From: Orenia marismortui DSM 5156
GTDB lineage: Bacteria; Bacillota; Halanaerobiia; Halobacteroidales; Halobacteroidaceae
Direction: 5' to 3'
DNA length: 64,000 nt
NCBI RefSeq assembly: GCF_000379025.1
Contig: NZ_KB900623.1
Span: forward strand, 371,327-435,326
Within the stretch, counting starts at the first letter, position 1. Each line of letters begins with the position of its first letter. The notes under the pieces are model-generated. The model searched no databases, was not told the DNA's origin, and worked only from the letters and a program-made list of their open reading frames with translations. The translations under genes were made by a program, and so were the position numbers. Positions 9,178 through 17,190 of this stretch are shown in pieces.

Positions 9178-9453
9178 ATGAATTTAACCGAATTAGAAGG
9201 AAAAGAGATTATAAATATTAATGATGGTAGTAGATTAGGAATGGTTGCTGGAACGGAATTAACCTTTGATCCTAACACAGGTGAGCTAGAATCAATTATG
9301 ATTCCACAACAAGGTGGGGTCTTTAGTTTATTTTCCACAGTTAAGCACTTTTTTATTCCTTGGAGTACAGTAATTAAGATTGGAGATGAAGTAATAATTG
9401 TAGATTTGAATTCAACTGATTATGATCAATATTTGAGCCATGCAGAATATTAG
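9178..9453 (+). CDS. YlmC/YmxH family PRC-barrel sporulation protein
   Basis: A 91-residue single PRC-barrel protein. Recognisable features are the LEGKEIININDGSRLG start, DPNTGELESIMIP and the WSTVIKIGDEVIIVD end, which match the YlmC/YmxH group of spore formers. No catalytic role is known for the group; PRC barrels usually bind other proteins or RNA. ATG start with a GGAGGGG site 8 bases upstream. It appears monocistronic. Confidence 0.85.
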   Translation: MNLTELEGKEIININDGSRLGMVAGTELTFDPNTGELESIMIPQQGGVFSLFSTVKHFFIPWSTVIKIGDEVIIVDLNSTDYDQYLSHAEY

Positions 9454-9512
9454 ACACTTATTTGGATAAAATATAACTGTAATATTAAATCCCCAAAAAG
9501 GAGGGCATAAAT

Positions 9513-10031
9513 ATGCCCAAATTTACTATAGGAGGAGCTAAAGATATGCCAAAAGTTTTAGGATTATTCAATGATCAAGAGGCAGCTAAAAGTGCAATTA
9601 GTAGTATCAAAGATCTAGGAATATCTGAAGATAAGATTTCACTAGTAGCAAAGAATGGTGAAGATCAGGACATTGAAGCTGGAGCGGAAATGGGAGCTGA
9701 AGGACAAAATTTAGTAGATGGAACTACTACAGGTGGAGCTATAGGAGGAGTGGCAGGTGTTTTAGCTAGTGCTGGATTATTAGCAATTCCTGGTTTAGGA
9801 CCTGTGTTAGCTGCTGGACCTATAGCAGCAGGTTTAACAGGTGCTGCAGCAGGTGGTGTTACAGGTGGTTTAGTTGATTATGGAATTGACCAGCAAGAGG
9901 GTGAAAGGTATGCTGGTGAAGTTGAAGGTGGTAATATTTTAGTAGCGGTAGAAGACACAGAGCAAGAAAAAATTAATGATGTTGCTGCTAAATTAAAAGA
10001 TGCTGGATCTTATGATGTAGCTACTCATTAA
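9513..10031 (+). CDS. Glycine-zipper general stress family protein (YflT/17M-like)
   Basis: A 172-residue protein. The N-terminal part (VLGLFNDQEAAKSAISSIKDLG) resembles the YflT / general stress 17M domain, and the C-terminal part (NILVAVEDTEQEKINDVAAKLK) repeats that alpha/beta pattern. Between them lies a glycine/alanine-rich stretch of about 70 residues, a glycine zipper that probably inserts in or associates with membrane. Two starts are equally well served: ATG 9513 with AGGAGGG, and ATG 9546 with GGAGGAG; family members usually begin MxKVLG, which favours the second. A role in stress or membrane homeostasis is family-level inference only. Confidence 0.7.
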   Translation: MPKFTIGGAKDMPKVLGLFNDQEAAKSAISSIKDLGISEDKISLVAKNGEDQDIEAGAEMGAEGQNLVDGTTTGGAIGGVAGVLASAGLLAIPGLGPVLAAGPIAAGLTGAAAGGVTGGLVDYGIDQQEGERYAGEVEGGNILVAVEDTEQEKINDVAAKLKDAGSYDVATH

Positions 10032-10043
10032 TAAAGAATAATT

Positions 10044-10075
10044 GAGTGAGAGAAATAAATCTCTCACTCTTGAAA
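10044..10075 (+). terminator. Probable terminator of the stress-protein gene
   Basis: GAGTGAGAG and CTCTCACTC form a perfect 9-base-pair stem with an 8-base loop. The T run is short, so efficiency is uncertain. Confidence 0.6.
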
Positions 10076-10259
10076 TTTATTTATAAAATTTTATAAATAA
10101 GCTTGACAAAAGTAATTAAATATTAGAAAATAATTAACAAGTTATATAATATTACTCAAGAGTTATTTATAAATGATGATCTTATTAGTTGATCATTTTT
10201 GAAGTGCTTACATAAATATAGATTTTATCATATATAATTTAACTATCTAGTATTTTATG

Positions 10260-10288
10260 TTCATACCTAAATTAAAAGTAAATAATAT
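10260..10288 (+). promoter_or_regulatory. Candidate promoter for the lysine riboswitch transcript
   Basis: TTCATA and TAATAT are spaced by 17 bases and sit a few bases before the riboswitch P1 stem. Each hexamer matches 4/6, so support is modest. The rest of 10076-10260 holds an isolated TTGACA (10103) and a weak hairpin ending in TTTTT (10171-10200) but no gene I can support. Confidence 0.4.
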
Positions 10289-10292
10289 GAAT

Positions 10293-10472
10293 GAGATTAA
10301 GATTGAGGAGCAAAAATCATCAGTATCTATAAGGAGCTAGCTAGTGTAGATCTATAGTGAAAGGGATTTTTGCCGAAATTAAGCTATGATTAGCTATCTA
10401 GCTTAGTTGGGCTTGTACTTAATAGGTATAAGACTGTCACTAGCTTATCTAGTGGGGGGCTATCTTATCCTT
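10293..10472 (+). promoter_or_regulatory. Lysine riboswitch (L box)
   Basis: The conserved core of the lysine-sensing L box is readable in order: GAGGAGC, ATCATCAGTA, AAGGAG, AAGGGATTTTTGCCGAAA, TTGGGCTTGTAC, GACTGTCACTAG and GTGGGGGGCTATCTTATCC. TAAGAT near 10299 pairs with ATCTTA near 10464 to close P1. A terminator hairpin follows at 10482, so lysine binding should stop transcription before dapB. This is a known riboswitch class in the expected place. Confidence 0.93.
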
Positions 10473-10481
10473 TATTTTTAT

Positions 10482-10518
10482 AAAGCGATTGGTAGTACTA
10501 CCAATCGCTTTTTATAGT
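10482..10518 (+). terminator. Riboswitch expression-platform terminator
   Basis: AAAGCGATTGGTAGTACTAC continues into a perfect 14-base-pair stem and then TTTTTATA. It lies 60 bases before the dapB start and just after the L box. Confidence 0.92.
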
Positions 10519-10577
10519 AAGAGGTAATAAAATAAATAATACTTTTTATTAGTCACTAAATTAAAAGGAGTGAGAAT

Positions 10578-11375
10578 ATGCTAAAGAAGATAGTAGTATC
10601 TGGAGCTAATGGAAAGATGGGTCGAGAGGTTGTTAGAATGATTGCTGGGAAGGATGATTTTGAACTAGTAGGAGCGGTCGATGTTACAGGAGTTGGAGAG
10701 GATATAAATCAATTGTTAAGTTTAGATGCCCCTGTTGTAAGAATTAGTGATGATTTAGCTGAGACTTTAGATCAAACTCAAGCAGATGCAGTAATTGATT
10801 TTACTAATCCTACAGTTGTTATGGATAATATTAAATTAACTAGTCAAAAGGGAATAGATATTGTAGTAGGAGCTACTGGAATTACTGAAGTAGATTTAGA
10901 AAAAATTGAAAAAATGAGTCAAGAGAATGGAAATAAAGTTATCATAGCTCCTAATTTTGCTATTGGAGCAATTTTAATGATGCAATTTGCTCAACAAGCA
11001 GCTAAGCTTATGGATAATGTAGAAATTATTGAATTACATCATGATAAAAAGATTGATGCTCCATCGGGAACAGCAATTAAAACTGCTGAGTTAATTAGCA
11101 AGAATCTCTCTAAAAAGAAGGAAAAAGTAGAAGAGATTGAAAAGATAACAGGTGCTCGTGGTGGAGAGCATGATGATATTAATATTCACAGCGTACGTTT
11201 GCCAGGTTTTGTTGCTCACCAAGAGGTTATTTTTGGAGGTTTGGGTCAAACTTTAACTATTAGACATGATTCAATTAATCGTAAATCTTTTATGCCAGGT
11301 GTTGAATTAGCTGTTAGAAAGTTAGATGAAATTGAAGGTGTTGTTTATGGATTAGATAATTTGATTGAGATTTAA
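10578..11375 (+). CDS. dapB: 4-hydroxy-tetrahydrodipicolinate reductase
   Basis: Reduces hydroxy-tetrahydrodipicolinate with NAD(P)H in lysine and diaminopimelate synthesis. The 265-residue protein has the N-terminal nucleotide-binding motif GANGKMGREV, the GATGI segment, APNFAIGA, the active-site motif ELHHDKKIDAPSGTA and the RGGEHDDINIHSVRLPG stretch. AAGGAG lies 9 bases before ATG. It is directly downstream of a lysine riboswitch, so it is the lysine-controlled copy of the two dapB genes in this window. The second copy (13146) is about two-thirds identical by eye and lies in the dipicolinate cluster. Confidence 0.95.
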   Translation: MLKKIVVSGANGKMGREVVRMIAGKDDFELVGAVDVTGVGEDINQLLSLDAPVVRISDDLAETLDQTQADAVIDFTNPTVVMDNIKLTSQKGIDIVVGATGITEVDLEKIEKMSQENGNKVIIAPNFAIGAILMMQFAQQAAKLMDNVEIIELHHDKKIDAPSGTAIKTAELISKNLSKKKEKVEEIEKITGARGGEHDDINIHSVRLPGFVAHQEVIFGGLGQTLTIRHDSINRKSFMPGVELAVRKLDEIEGVVYGLDNLIEI

Positions 11376-11477
11376 TAAACTTTCAAGCTGTTATAAGTAG
11401 ATTTTCTTTAGTCTGTTTTTTTAAAAATGTATTTACAAAGTAAAAGGTCAAATCTTTATAATTAAGCATAGACAAGC

Positions 11478-11504
11478 ACACTTAAGTTAATTAAACATAT
11501 AATG
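11478..11504 (+). promoter_or_regulatory. Mother-cell sigma-type promoter of dpaAB
   Basis: AC, then 16 bases, then CATATAATG fits the sigmaK pattern (AC - 16 or 17 - CATAnnnTA) closely. It precedes dpaA by about 30 bases. The same AGACAAGCAC ... ACATATAATGT pair recurs before the second dpaB. In Bacillus, spoVF (dpaAB) is a sigmaK gene; transfer of that knowledge here is inference. Confidence 0.6.
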
Positions 11505-11536
11505 TTATTGATTAATTGAAGAAAGGGGGATAAAAT

Positions 11537-12418
11537 ATGACTCTCAAAAGGTTAGCTAATAAGAAGGTTGCTCTTTTAGGTGGAGATGATAGAGAGATAG
11601 AATTATTGTCTATATTATTAAAAGAAGGCGCTGATTTGCAGGTGCTTGGTCATTCACTAAGAGTTGGTGTTCAAAATTTAACAGTAGTTAATTCATTAGA
11701 AGAATTAGATATGGATCTAGATGCTATAATTGCTCCTATGACAGGTACTAATGATAGCTATCAAGTAAAAAAGACTTTTAGTGATAGAGAAGTTATCTTA
11801 ACAGAAGATTTTTTTGCTCAACTGAATGCTGGGAGTAAATTCTTTATAGGGTTTGCTAAACCAAAGATTAAAGAATGGTGTAAAGAGTACGATATTGAAT
11901 TGATAGAATTAGCTGCTCTTGATGAATTAGCTATTTTAAATGCTATACCAACTGCTGAAGGAGCTATTGAAATAGCTATTAGAGAAATGCCAATTAACCT
12001 ACATAATAATAATTCTTTTGTTTTAGGTTTAGGAAGAGTTGGTATAACATTAGCTAGAATGTTAAAAGGAATGGGAAGCAATACTTATGGAGTTGCTCGT
12101 AAACCTAAAGATTTAGCTAGAGCATTAGAAATGGGTTTAAATCCTGTTGACTTTAAAGATTTAGCTAATGAGATATCAAAAGCTGATTTTATTTTTAATA
12201 CAGTCCCAGTTTTAATTCTAAATGGAGAATTATTAGAAAGAGTAAAATCTGAGGCAATGATTATTGACTTAGCATCTTATCCAGGTGGTACTAATTTTGA
12301 AGCAGCTAAAAGACTTGGAATTAAAGCTGAGTTGGCTTTAGGATTACCTGGCAAGGTTTCTCCTAGAAGTGCAGGACAAATTTTAGGTAAGATTATCCCT
12401 CGCTTAATATTGGAATAG
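11537..12418 (+). CDS. dpaA: Dipicolinate synthase subunit A
   Basis: With DpaB this protein oxidises dihydrodipicolinate to dipicolinic acid, the calcium-binding spore core compound. The 293-residue sequence begins KKVALLGGDDREIELLSIL, has a central Rossmann motif (VLGLGRVGITLARMLKGMG) and ends with ALGLPGKVSPRSAGQIL, typical of SpoVFA. GAAAGGGGG serves as ribosome site. dpaB follows after 23 bases with its own strong site, so both form one operon. Expression in the mother cell late in sporulation is suggested by the promoter element just upstream. Confidence 0.95.
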   Translation: MTLKRLANKKVALLGGDDREIELLSILLKEGADLQVLGHSLRVGVQNLTVVNSLEELDMDLDAIIAPMTGTNDSYQVKKTFSDREVILTEDFFAQLNAGSKFFIGFAKPKIKEWCKEYDIELIELAALDELAILNAIPTAEGAIEIAIREMPINLHNNNSFVLGLGRVGITLARMLKGMGSNTYGVARKPKDLARALEMGLNPVDFKDLANEISKADFIFNTVPVLILNGELLERVKSEAMIIDLASYPGGTNFEAAKRLGIKAELALGLPGKVSPRSAGQILGKIIPRLILE

Positions 12419-12441
12419 CATTATTTAGGAGGTGCTTATCT

Positions 12442-13035
12442 ATGGAATTTACAGGTAAAAGTATTGGTTTTGCTTTGACTGGTTCTCACTGTACATTAGC
12501 CAAAGCTATGCCTGCTATGCAAGAGTTAGTAGATATAGGATTTGACGTGACCCCTATATTATCAGAAGCAGTATTAACTCATGAAACTAGATTTGGAAAT
12601 CCAGAAAAATGGAGGTCTCAGGTAATAGAGATTACTGGCAATGAACCGATGACTACTATTCCAGAAGTTGAACCCATAGGTCCTAGAAACTTATTTGATT
12701 TGTTAGTGGTTGCTCCTTGTACTGGTAATAGTGCTGCCAAGCTAGCCAATGCTATAACTGATAGTGCGGTAGTTATGGCAATGAAGGCGCAGTTGCGAAA
12801 TGAACGTCCGGTTATCTTAGCGATAGCTACCAATGATGGGTTAGGGAACAATGCTAAGAATTTAGGTTATCTTATCAATACACCAAATATTTATTTTGTT
12901 CCTTTTGGTCAAGATAATCCCGAAGGAAAACCTAATTCACTAGTATCTAGAATGGACTTAATTGTAGATACAGTTAAATATGCTTTGGAAGGTAAGCAGA
13001 TTCAGCCGGTTGTTATTGAGTATAAAGGAATCTAA
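12442..13035 (+). CDS. dpaB: Dipicolinate synthase subunit B (flavoprotein)
   Basis: The 197-residue flavoprotein subunit of dipicolinate synthase. It has the family start (GKSIGFALTGSHCTLAKAM), the flavin-phosphate-binding loop APCTGNSAAKLANAI and the end MDLIVDTVKYALEGKQIQP. Related flavoproteins are phenylacrylate decarboxylase and CoaC, and the sequence keeps their core. GGAGGTG lies 9 bases before ATG. A hairpin (13062-13101) follows. This copy appears intact, unlike its paralogue at 14152. Confidence 0.95.
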   Translation: MEFTGKSIGFALTGSHCTLAKAMPAMQELVDIGFDVTPILSEAVLTHETRFGNPEKWRSQVIEITGNEPMTTIPEVEPIGPRNLFDLLVVAPCTGNSAAKLANAITDSAVVMAMKAQLRNERPVILAIATNDGLGNNAKNLGYLINTPNIYFVPFGQDNPEGKPNSLVSRMDLIVDTVKYALEGKQIQPVVIEYKGI

Positions 13036-13061
13036 ATCACTTTGAAATTTAAGTTTATATA

Positions 13062-13101
13062 GTTGATAGTTTGGTATATATTTATAGATACCAACTATCA
13101 A
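13062..13101 (+). terminator. Hairpin after dpaB, possible terminator
   Basis: TTGATAGTT-GGTAT pairs with ATACC-AACTATCAA in a 14-base-pair stem with one bulge and about a 10-base loop. No T run follows, so it may be an attenuator or an RNA-stability element rather than a full terminator. Confidence 0.4.
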
Positions 13102-13145
13102 TTATTAATTCTTAACTCTTAAGGAAAAAGAGTGGGGTGGAAGTT

Positions 13146-13934
13146 ATGAAAAGGATAGTAGTGGTTGGTGCTAATGGTAATATGGGTAGAACGGTAGTTA
13201 GGATGATTGAACAGGTTCAAGATTTTGAATTAGTAGGTGCAGTTGATGTTAGTAGAAAGGGAGAAGATATTCATCAAATTCTAGGACTAGATAGTCCCGG
13301 GGTTAAAATAAATGACAATTTGAAATCAGTAATATCAAAGACTAATCCAGATTTAGTAATAGATTTTACTAATCCTGAAGTAGTTATGGAGAATATTAAA
13401 ACTACTATAAGCCAAGGAATAGATATGATAATTGGAACTACTGGTATTTCTGAAGAAGAATTAGATCAAATAAGAGAATTAAATATAGAGAGAAATAATA
13501 TTTTAATTGCGCCTAATTTTGCTATTGGAGCAGTATTGATGATGCACTTTGCCAAGCAGGGGGTTAAATTTATGGATGATATAGAAATTATAGAATTTCA
13601 TCATAATCGTAAGCTTGAATCTCCTTCTGGAACAGCTGTTAAGACTGCGGAAGCAATTAAAAAAAATCAAAATCAAGAAGATGATATAGAGCAGATTGAA
13701 AAAATTTCTGGAGTGCGTGGTGGGAAAATAAATGGTATTAATATTCATAGTGTGCGTTTAGCAGGTTTAGTTTCTCATCAAGAGGTTATACTTGGAAGTT
13801 TAGGTCAAACTCTAACTATACGTTTTGATTCGATCAGTCGTGAATCTTTTATGCCAGGGCTTAAATTGGCAATTAGAAAGATAGAAGATATAGAAGGATT
13901 GGTATATGGATTTGAAAAGTTATTGGATATTTAA
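13146..13934 (+). CDS. dapB: Second 4-hydroxy-tetrahydrodipicolinate reductase
   Basis: A 262-residue paralogue of the first dapB. It keeps GANGNMGRTVV, GTTGIS, APNFAIGAVLMM, FHHNRKLESPSGTA (active-site region, with ELHHDKK changed to EFHHNRK) and SVRLAGLVSHQEV. All active-site motifs are present, so activity is expected. The upstream in-frame GTG at 13137 overlaps the GGGGTGG ribosome site, so ATG 13146 is chosen. It has no riboswitch and lies between the intact dpaB and a diverged dpaB, which suggests a copy serving dipicolinate production during sporulation (inference). Confidence 0.92.
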   Translation: MKRIVVVGANGNMGRTVVRMIEQVQDFELVGAVDVSRKGEDIHQILGLDSPGVKINDNLKSVISKTNPDLVIDFTNPEVVMENIKTTISQGIDMIIGTTGISEEELDQIRELNIERNNILIAPNFAIGAVLMMHFAKQGVKFMDDIEIIEFHHNRKLESPSGTAVKTAEAIKKNQNQEDDIEQIEKISGVRGGKINGINIHSVRLAGLVSHQEVILGSLGQTLTIRFDSISRESFMPGLKLAIRKIEDIEGLVYGFEKLLDI

Positions 13935-13962
13935 TCTCGAAGAAATTATATTTTTGGCGTAT

Positions 13963-13990
13963 GTGACATACTTTAACTTTATGATATAAT
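13963..13990 (+). promoter_or_regulatory. SigmaA-like promoter upstream of the second dpaB
   Basis: GTGACA (5/6) and TATAAT (6/6) with 16-base spacing, about 160 bases before the diverged dpaB. It lies upstream of the sporulation-type element at 14026. Confidence 0.45.
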
Positions 13991-14025
13991 ATTAAATGTG
14001 AATTAATAATTTTGCTAAGACAAGC

Positions 14026-14053
14026 ACTAGTAAAATAGAAGATACATATAATG
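14026..14053 (+). promoter_or_regulatory. Mother-cell sigma-type promoter of the second dpaB
   Basis: AC, 17 bases, then CATATAATG. The flanking AGACAAGCAC and ACATATAATGT are identical to those before dpaA, while the sequence between differs, so the conserved parts look selected. Confidence 0.55.
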
Positions 14054-14151
14054 TATTAGCTTATCCTACAATTCTTAAAAGTTAAAAAATAGAGAATAGT
14101 GGGGGGAGTTAAGACTCTCTATAATAGAGAATTTTATGGAGGTGCTTGTCT

Positions 14152-14727
14152 GTGGGGGTTGAAGGTAAGAGGATTGCTTTTGTTTTAACTGGAGATGATG
14201 AGGATATAAGAGATGAATTGATTGATACTATAAAAAGCTTAATAGAATTAGATGCAAAAGTTTATCTGATTATATCTGAATTGCTTCAGGATAAAGATAC
14301 TAAAATTGAAAGAATAGCTAATAAAAGTTTACTTTCGATAGTAGATGGAGAAAGGTTAATAGTTAACCCTGAAGAATTATCATTACAAGATAGCTTTGAT
14401 ATGATAGTGGTAGCTTCTTGTAATGAAAATATAATATTTAAAGTTGCTAATAACATAGTTGATGATTTAGTTTCAACTATGGTAAAGAATCAGTTAGTAA
14501 ATCAGTGTCCAGTAGTTTTAGCTATTAAAAATGATAATAAATTAGAGGATAACTCTAAAGATATAGGAACTTTATTAAATAGTAAGAATATTTATTTGCT
14601 TCCATTTGGACAAAATAATACTATTGGTTCTTTATTAGTAAGGACAGATTTGCTTTTAGAAACTATTGAGTATGGAGTAGAAGGGAGACAATTAAAGCCG
14701 GTTTATATCGAATACAAAGGAATATAA
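14152..14727 (+). CDS. Diverged DpaB paralogue
   Basis: A 191-residue protein aligned with DpaB along its whole length (GKRIAFVLTG start, LVRTDLLLETIEYGVEGRQLKPVYIEYKGI-like end). The loop APCTGNSAAK of DpaB has become ASCNENIIFK, so the Thr-Gly-Asn expected to hold flavin phosphate is lost, and GSHCTLAKAM has become GDDEDIRDEL. The reading frame is intact over 576 bases, so it may be an altered subunit rather than a dying gene. GTG 14152 matches the position of the dpaB start after an almost identical GGAGGTGCTTGTCT leader; the in-frame TTG 14146 lies in that leader. No dpaA partner is adjacent. Confidence 0.8.
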   Translation: MGVEGKRIAFVLTGDDEDIRDELIDTIKSLIELDAKVYLIISELLQDKDTKIERIANKSLLSIVDGERLIVNPEELSLQDSFDMIVVASCNENIIFKVANNIVDDLVSTMVKNQLVNQCPVVLAIKNDNKLEDNSKDIGTLLNSKNIYLLPFGQNNTIGSLLVRTDLLLETIEYGVEGRQLKPVYIEYKGI

Positions 14728-14861
14728 GAACAATGGAGAATTATTAATTATCAAAAATATTAGTTAATAATAAGAAAATTAGCCAAAGACTTATAGGTGA
14801 ATAATTGAAAGTATTGCTGTTAATTTTATAAATTTAAATGTATTTTATTGCTTGGTTTTAA

Positions 14862-14896
14862 TTCTAAATTGTCAATTATAAATTCTAAACTAAAAT
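14862..14896 (+). repeat. Partial copy of AT-rich interspersed repeat
   Basis: The segment with TCTAAATTGTCAATTATAAA matches the right-hand end of the MITE-like repeats at 35348 and 37068. It lies directly before the asd ribosome site. Confidence 0.4.
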
Positions 14897-14915
14897 AATT
14901 TGGGAGGTATTGAGT

Positions 14916-15920
14916 ATGAAGAAGTATAATGTAGCGGTAGTAGGTGCAACTGGAGCAGTAGGTAGAGAGATGTTGAAAATTTTAGAAGAAAGAGATTTTC
15001 CTTTTGATAATTTAAAGCTTTTAGCAAGTGAAAGATCTGAAGGTAAAAAGTTAACTTGTAAAGGTGAAGAGTATGTTGTGGAAGCAACTACTCCAGAATC
15101 TTTTGAAGGTGTAGATATTGCATTATTTAGTGCAGGAGGTGGAGTTAGTAAGAAATTTGCTCCTGAAGCAGCAAAAAGAGGAGCTGTTGTTGTTGATAAT
15201 AGTAGTGCCTGGAGAATGGATCCTGAGGCTCCTTTAGTAGTACCTGAGGTAAATCCAGAGGATATTTTTAAGCATAAAGGAATTATTGCTAATCCTAACT
15301 GTTCTACAATTCAAATGGTAGCAGCTTTAAAGCCTATTTATGATAAAGTTGGAATTGATAGAATTGTAGTATCCACATATCAGGCTGTATCTGGAACTGG
15401 GAAAGCTGCTATAGATGAATTAAGAGAGCAGGCGAAAGCTATTTTAGCTAGTGAAAAAGCTGAATCTAATGTATATCCTTATCAAATTGCTTTTAATGTA
15501 TTGCCACATATTGATATTTTCTTTGATGATGGCTATACTAAAGAGGAAATGAAAATGGTTAACGAAACTCAAAAAATTATGGGTGATGATAGTATTAAGG
15601 TAACGGCTACAGCTGCTAGAGTGCCGGTTGTTTATGGTCATGCTGAAGCTGTTAATATAGAAACAAAAGAAAAATTAACTGTCTCAGAGGCTAAAGAATT
15701 GTTAGATAATGCTCCTGGAGTAAGAGTAGTAGATAAACCAGAAGAGTTAGCTTATCCAATGCAAATAGATACTGAAAGTACTGATGATGTATTGGTCGGT
15801 AGAATCAGAGAAGACAATACAATTGAAAAAGGCTTAAATCTATGGATTGTTGCTAATAACTTAAGAAAAGGAGCCGCTTTAAATACAATTCAAATTGCTG
15901 AGAGGCTGATTGAAGGATAA
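14916..15920 (+). CDS. asd: Aspartate-semialdehyde dehydrogenase
   Basis: Converts aspartyl phosphate to aspartate semialdehyde with NADPH, the branch compound for lysine, diaminopimelate, threonine and methionine. The 334-residue sequence has VVGATGAVGREML at the N-terminus, the SAGGG and NSSAWRM segments, catalytic cysteine 129 in NPNCSTIQM and the late VYGHAEAVNIE histidine motif. The TTG at 14910 lies within 3 bases of GGGAGG; ATG 14916 has the proper 8-base spacing. asd, dapG and dapA follow each other at 14 and 17 bases, which indicates an operon as in Bacillus. Confidence 0.96.
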   Translation: MKKYNVAVVGATGAVGREMLKILEERDFPFDNLKLLASERSEGKKLTCKGEEYVVEATTPESFEGVDIALFSAGGGVSKKFAPEAAKRGAVVVDNSSAWRMDPEAPLVVPEVNPEDIFKHKGIIANPNCSTIQMVAALKPIYDKVGIDRIVVSTYQAVSGTGKAAIDELREQAKAILASEKAESNVYPYQIAFNVLPHIDIFFDDGYTKEEMKMVNETQKIMGDDSIKVTATAARVPVVYGHAEAVNIETKEKLTVSEAKELLDNAPGVRVVDKPEELAYPMQIDTESTDDVLVGRIREDNTIEKGLNLWIVANNLRKGAALNTIQIAERLIEG

Positions 15921-15934
15921 AGTGGGGTGAGTGA

Positions 15935-17173
15935 ATGCCTAATATAGTAGTTCAGAAATTTGGAGGTTCATCTGTAGCAACTGATGAAAGAAGAGAGCAA
16001 GTAATTGATAAGATTATAAATGCTATAAATCAGGGCTATAAACCTGTTATCGTAGTATCTGCAATTGGAAGAGAAGGAGCACCTTATGCTACAGATACTT
16101 TAATTAATTTTGCTCAAGGTGTTTATGATACAATAGAACCTAGAGCAAAGGATTTATTGATGTCTTGTGGAGAGATTATCTCTACTGTAATTATTGCTCA
16201 AGCTTTGAGAGCTAGAGGTTATGAGGCTGAGCCTTTAACTGGTGCTCAAGCTGGCATTATAACTGATGAAAATTTTGGAGACACTAGAATTAAGGAAATT
16301 AATGCACGGCGCATATTAGATATATTAGATTCTAATCAAATTCCTATTATAGCAGGATTTCAAGGGGTTTCAGAAAATGGAGAAATCACTACTTTAGGTA
16401 GAGGTGGATCAGATACTACTGCTTGTGCACTAGGAGCTGCTTTACATGCAGAAATGGTGGAAATTTATACTGATGTTGAAGGTGTAATGACAGCAGATCC
16501 AAGAATAGTACCAAATGCTAAAACTCTAAAACATGTTACTTATAATGAAGTCTGTGAATTGGCTTATCAAGGTGCTAGAGTTATTCACCCAAGGGCTGCA
16601 GAAATAGCTATGAGAGAAAGGGTGCCAGTAATTGTGAGATCAACCTTTAGTGATGCTCAGGGTACAGTGATTTCTGATGTTTTTAAGCAGGAAGAGGTAG
16701 AGATAAAAGGAGATAGACCAGTAAGTGGAGTGACAAGTAGATCCAATTTATCATTTGTTAAAGTTTTTCCTAAAGATCATGAAGGACCATCTACACTTTT
16801 AGAAAGTACTAGTGTATTAGGTTGCTTTCGAATTTTAGCTGAAGGAAATATTAGTGTAGATTTTATTAATGTTAGACCTGAAGTTATTACCTTTATGATT
16901 AATAAGGACACAGTAGAGAAAGCTTGTGGTCTATTAAATGAAAGTAATTACCAGTATGAAGTCTTCAATGATTTTGTAAAAATATCTGTTGTTGGAGCAG
17001 GAATGACAGGAGTTCCTGGTATTATGGCTAAAGTTGTAGAAGCATTAACAGAAGCAGGTATTTCTATTTATCAAACTACAGATTCACATACAACTATTTC
17101 TTGTTTAATTAGGGATGAGGATGAAGAGAGTGGATTATGTGCTTTACATGATTATTTTGGATTAGGTGATTAG
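15935..17173 (+). CDS. dapG: Aspartate kinase (DapG type)
   Basis: Phosphorylates aspartate, the first step of the pathway. Domain order is an amino-acid kinase domain (about 1-245: VQKFGGSSVA, GFQGVSENGEITTLGRGGSDTTA, YTDVEGVMTADPRIV) followed by two ACT regulatory domains (about 265-400). The length, 412 residues, matches monofunctional kinases. In Bacillus the dapG isoenzyme responds to diaminopimelate and supports cell wall and spore formation; this is suggested here by the identical gene order. GGGGTGAG serves as ribosome site. Confidence 0.95.
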   Translation: MPNIVVQKFGGSSVATDERREQVIDKIINAINQGYKPVIVVSAIGREGAPYATDTLINFAQGVYDTIEPRAKDLLMSCGEIISTVIIAQALRARGYEAEPLTGAQAGIITDENFGDTRIKEINARRILDILDSNQIPIIAGFQGVSENGEITTLGRGGSDTTACALGAALHAEMVEIYTDVEGVMTADPRIVPNAKTLKHVTYNEVCELAYQGARVIHPRAAEIAMRERVPVIVRSTFSDAQGTVISDVFKQEEVEIKGDRPVSGVTSRSNLSFVKVFPKDHEGPSTLLESTSVLGCFRILAEGNISVDFINVRPEVITFMINKDTVEKACGLLNESNYQYEVFNDFVKISVVGAGMTGVPGIMAKVVEALTEAGISIYQTTDSHTTISCLIRDEDEESGLCALHDYFGLGD

Positions 17174-17190
17174 AAGTTGGAGGTGTTTAT

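Noticed and set aside
10103-10200. TTGACA followed by a hairpin with a T run, a possible small RNA
   Set aside because: No -10 at the proper distance and only a 7-base-pair stem, so a separate RNA is not supported.
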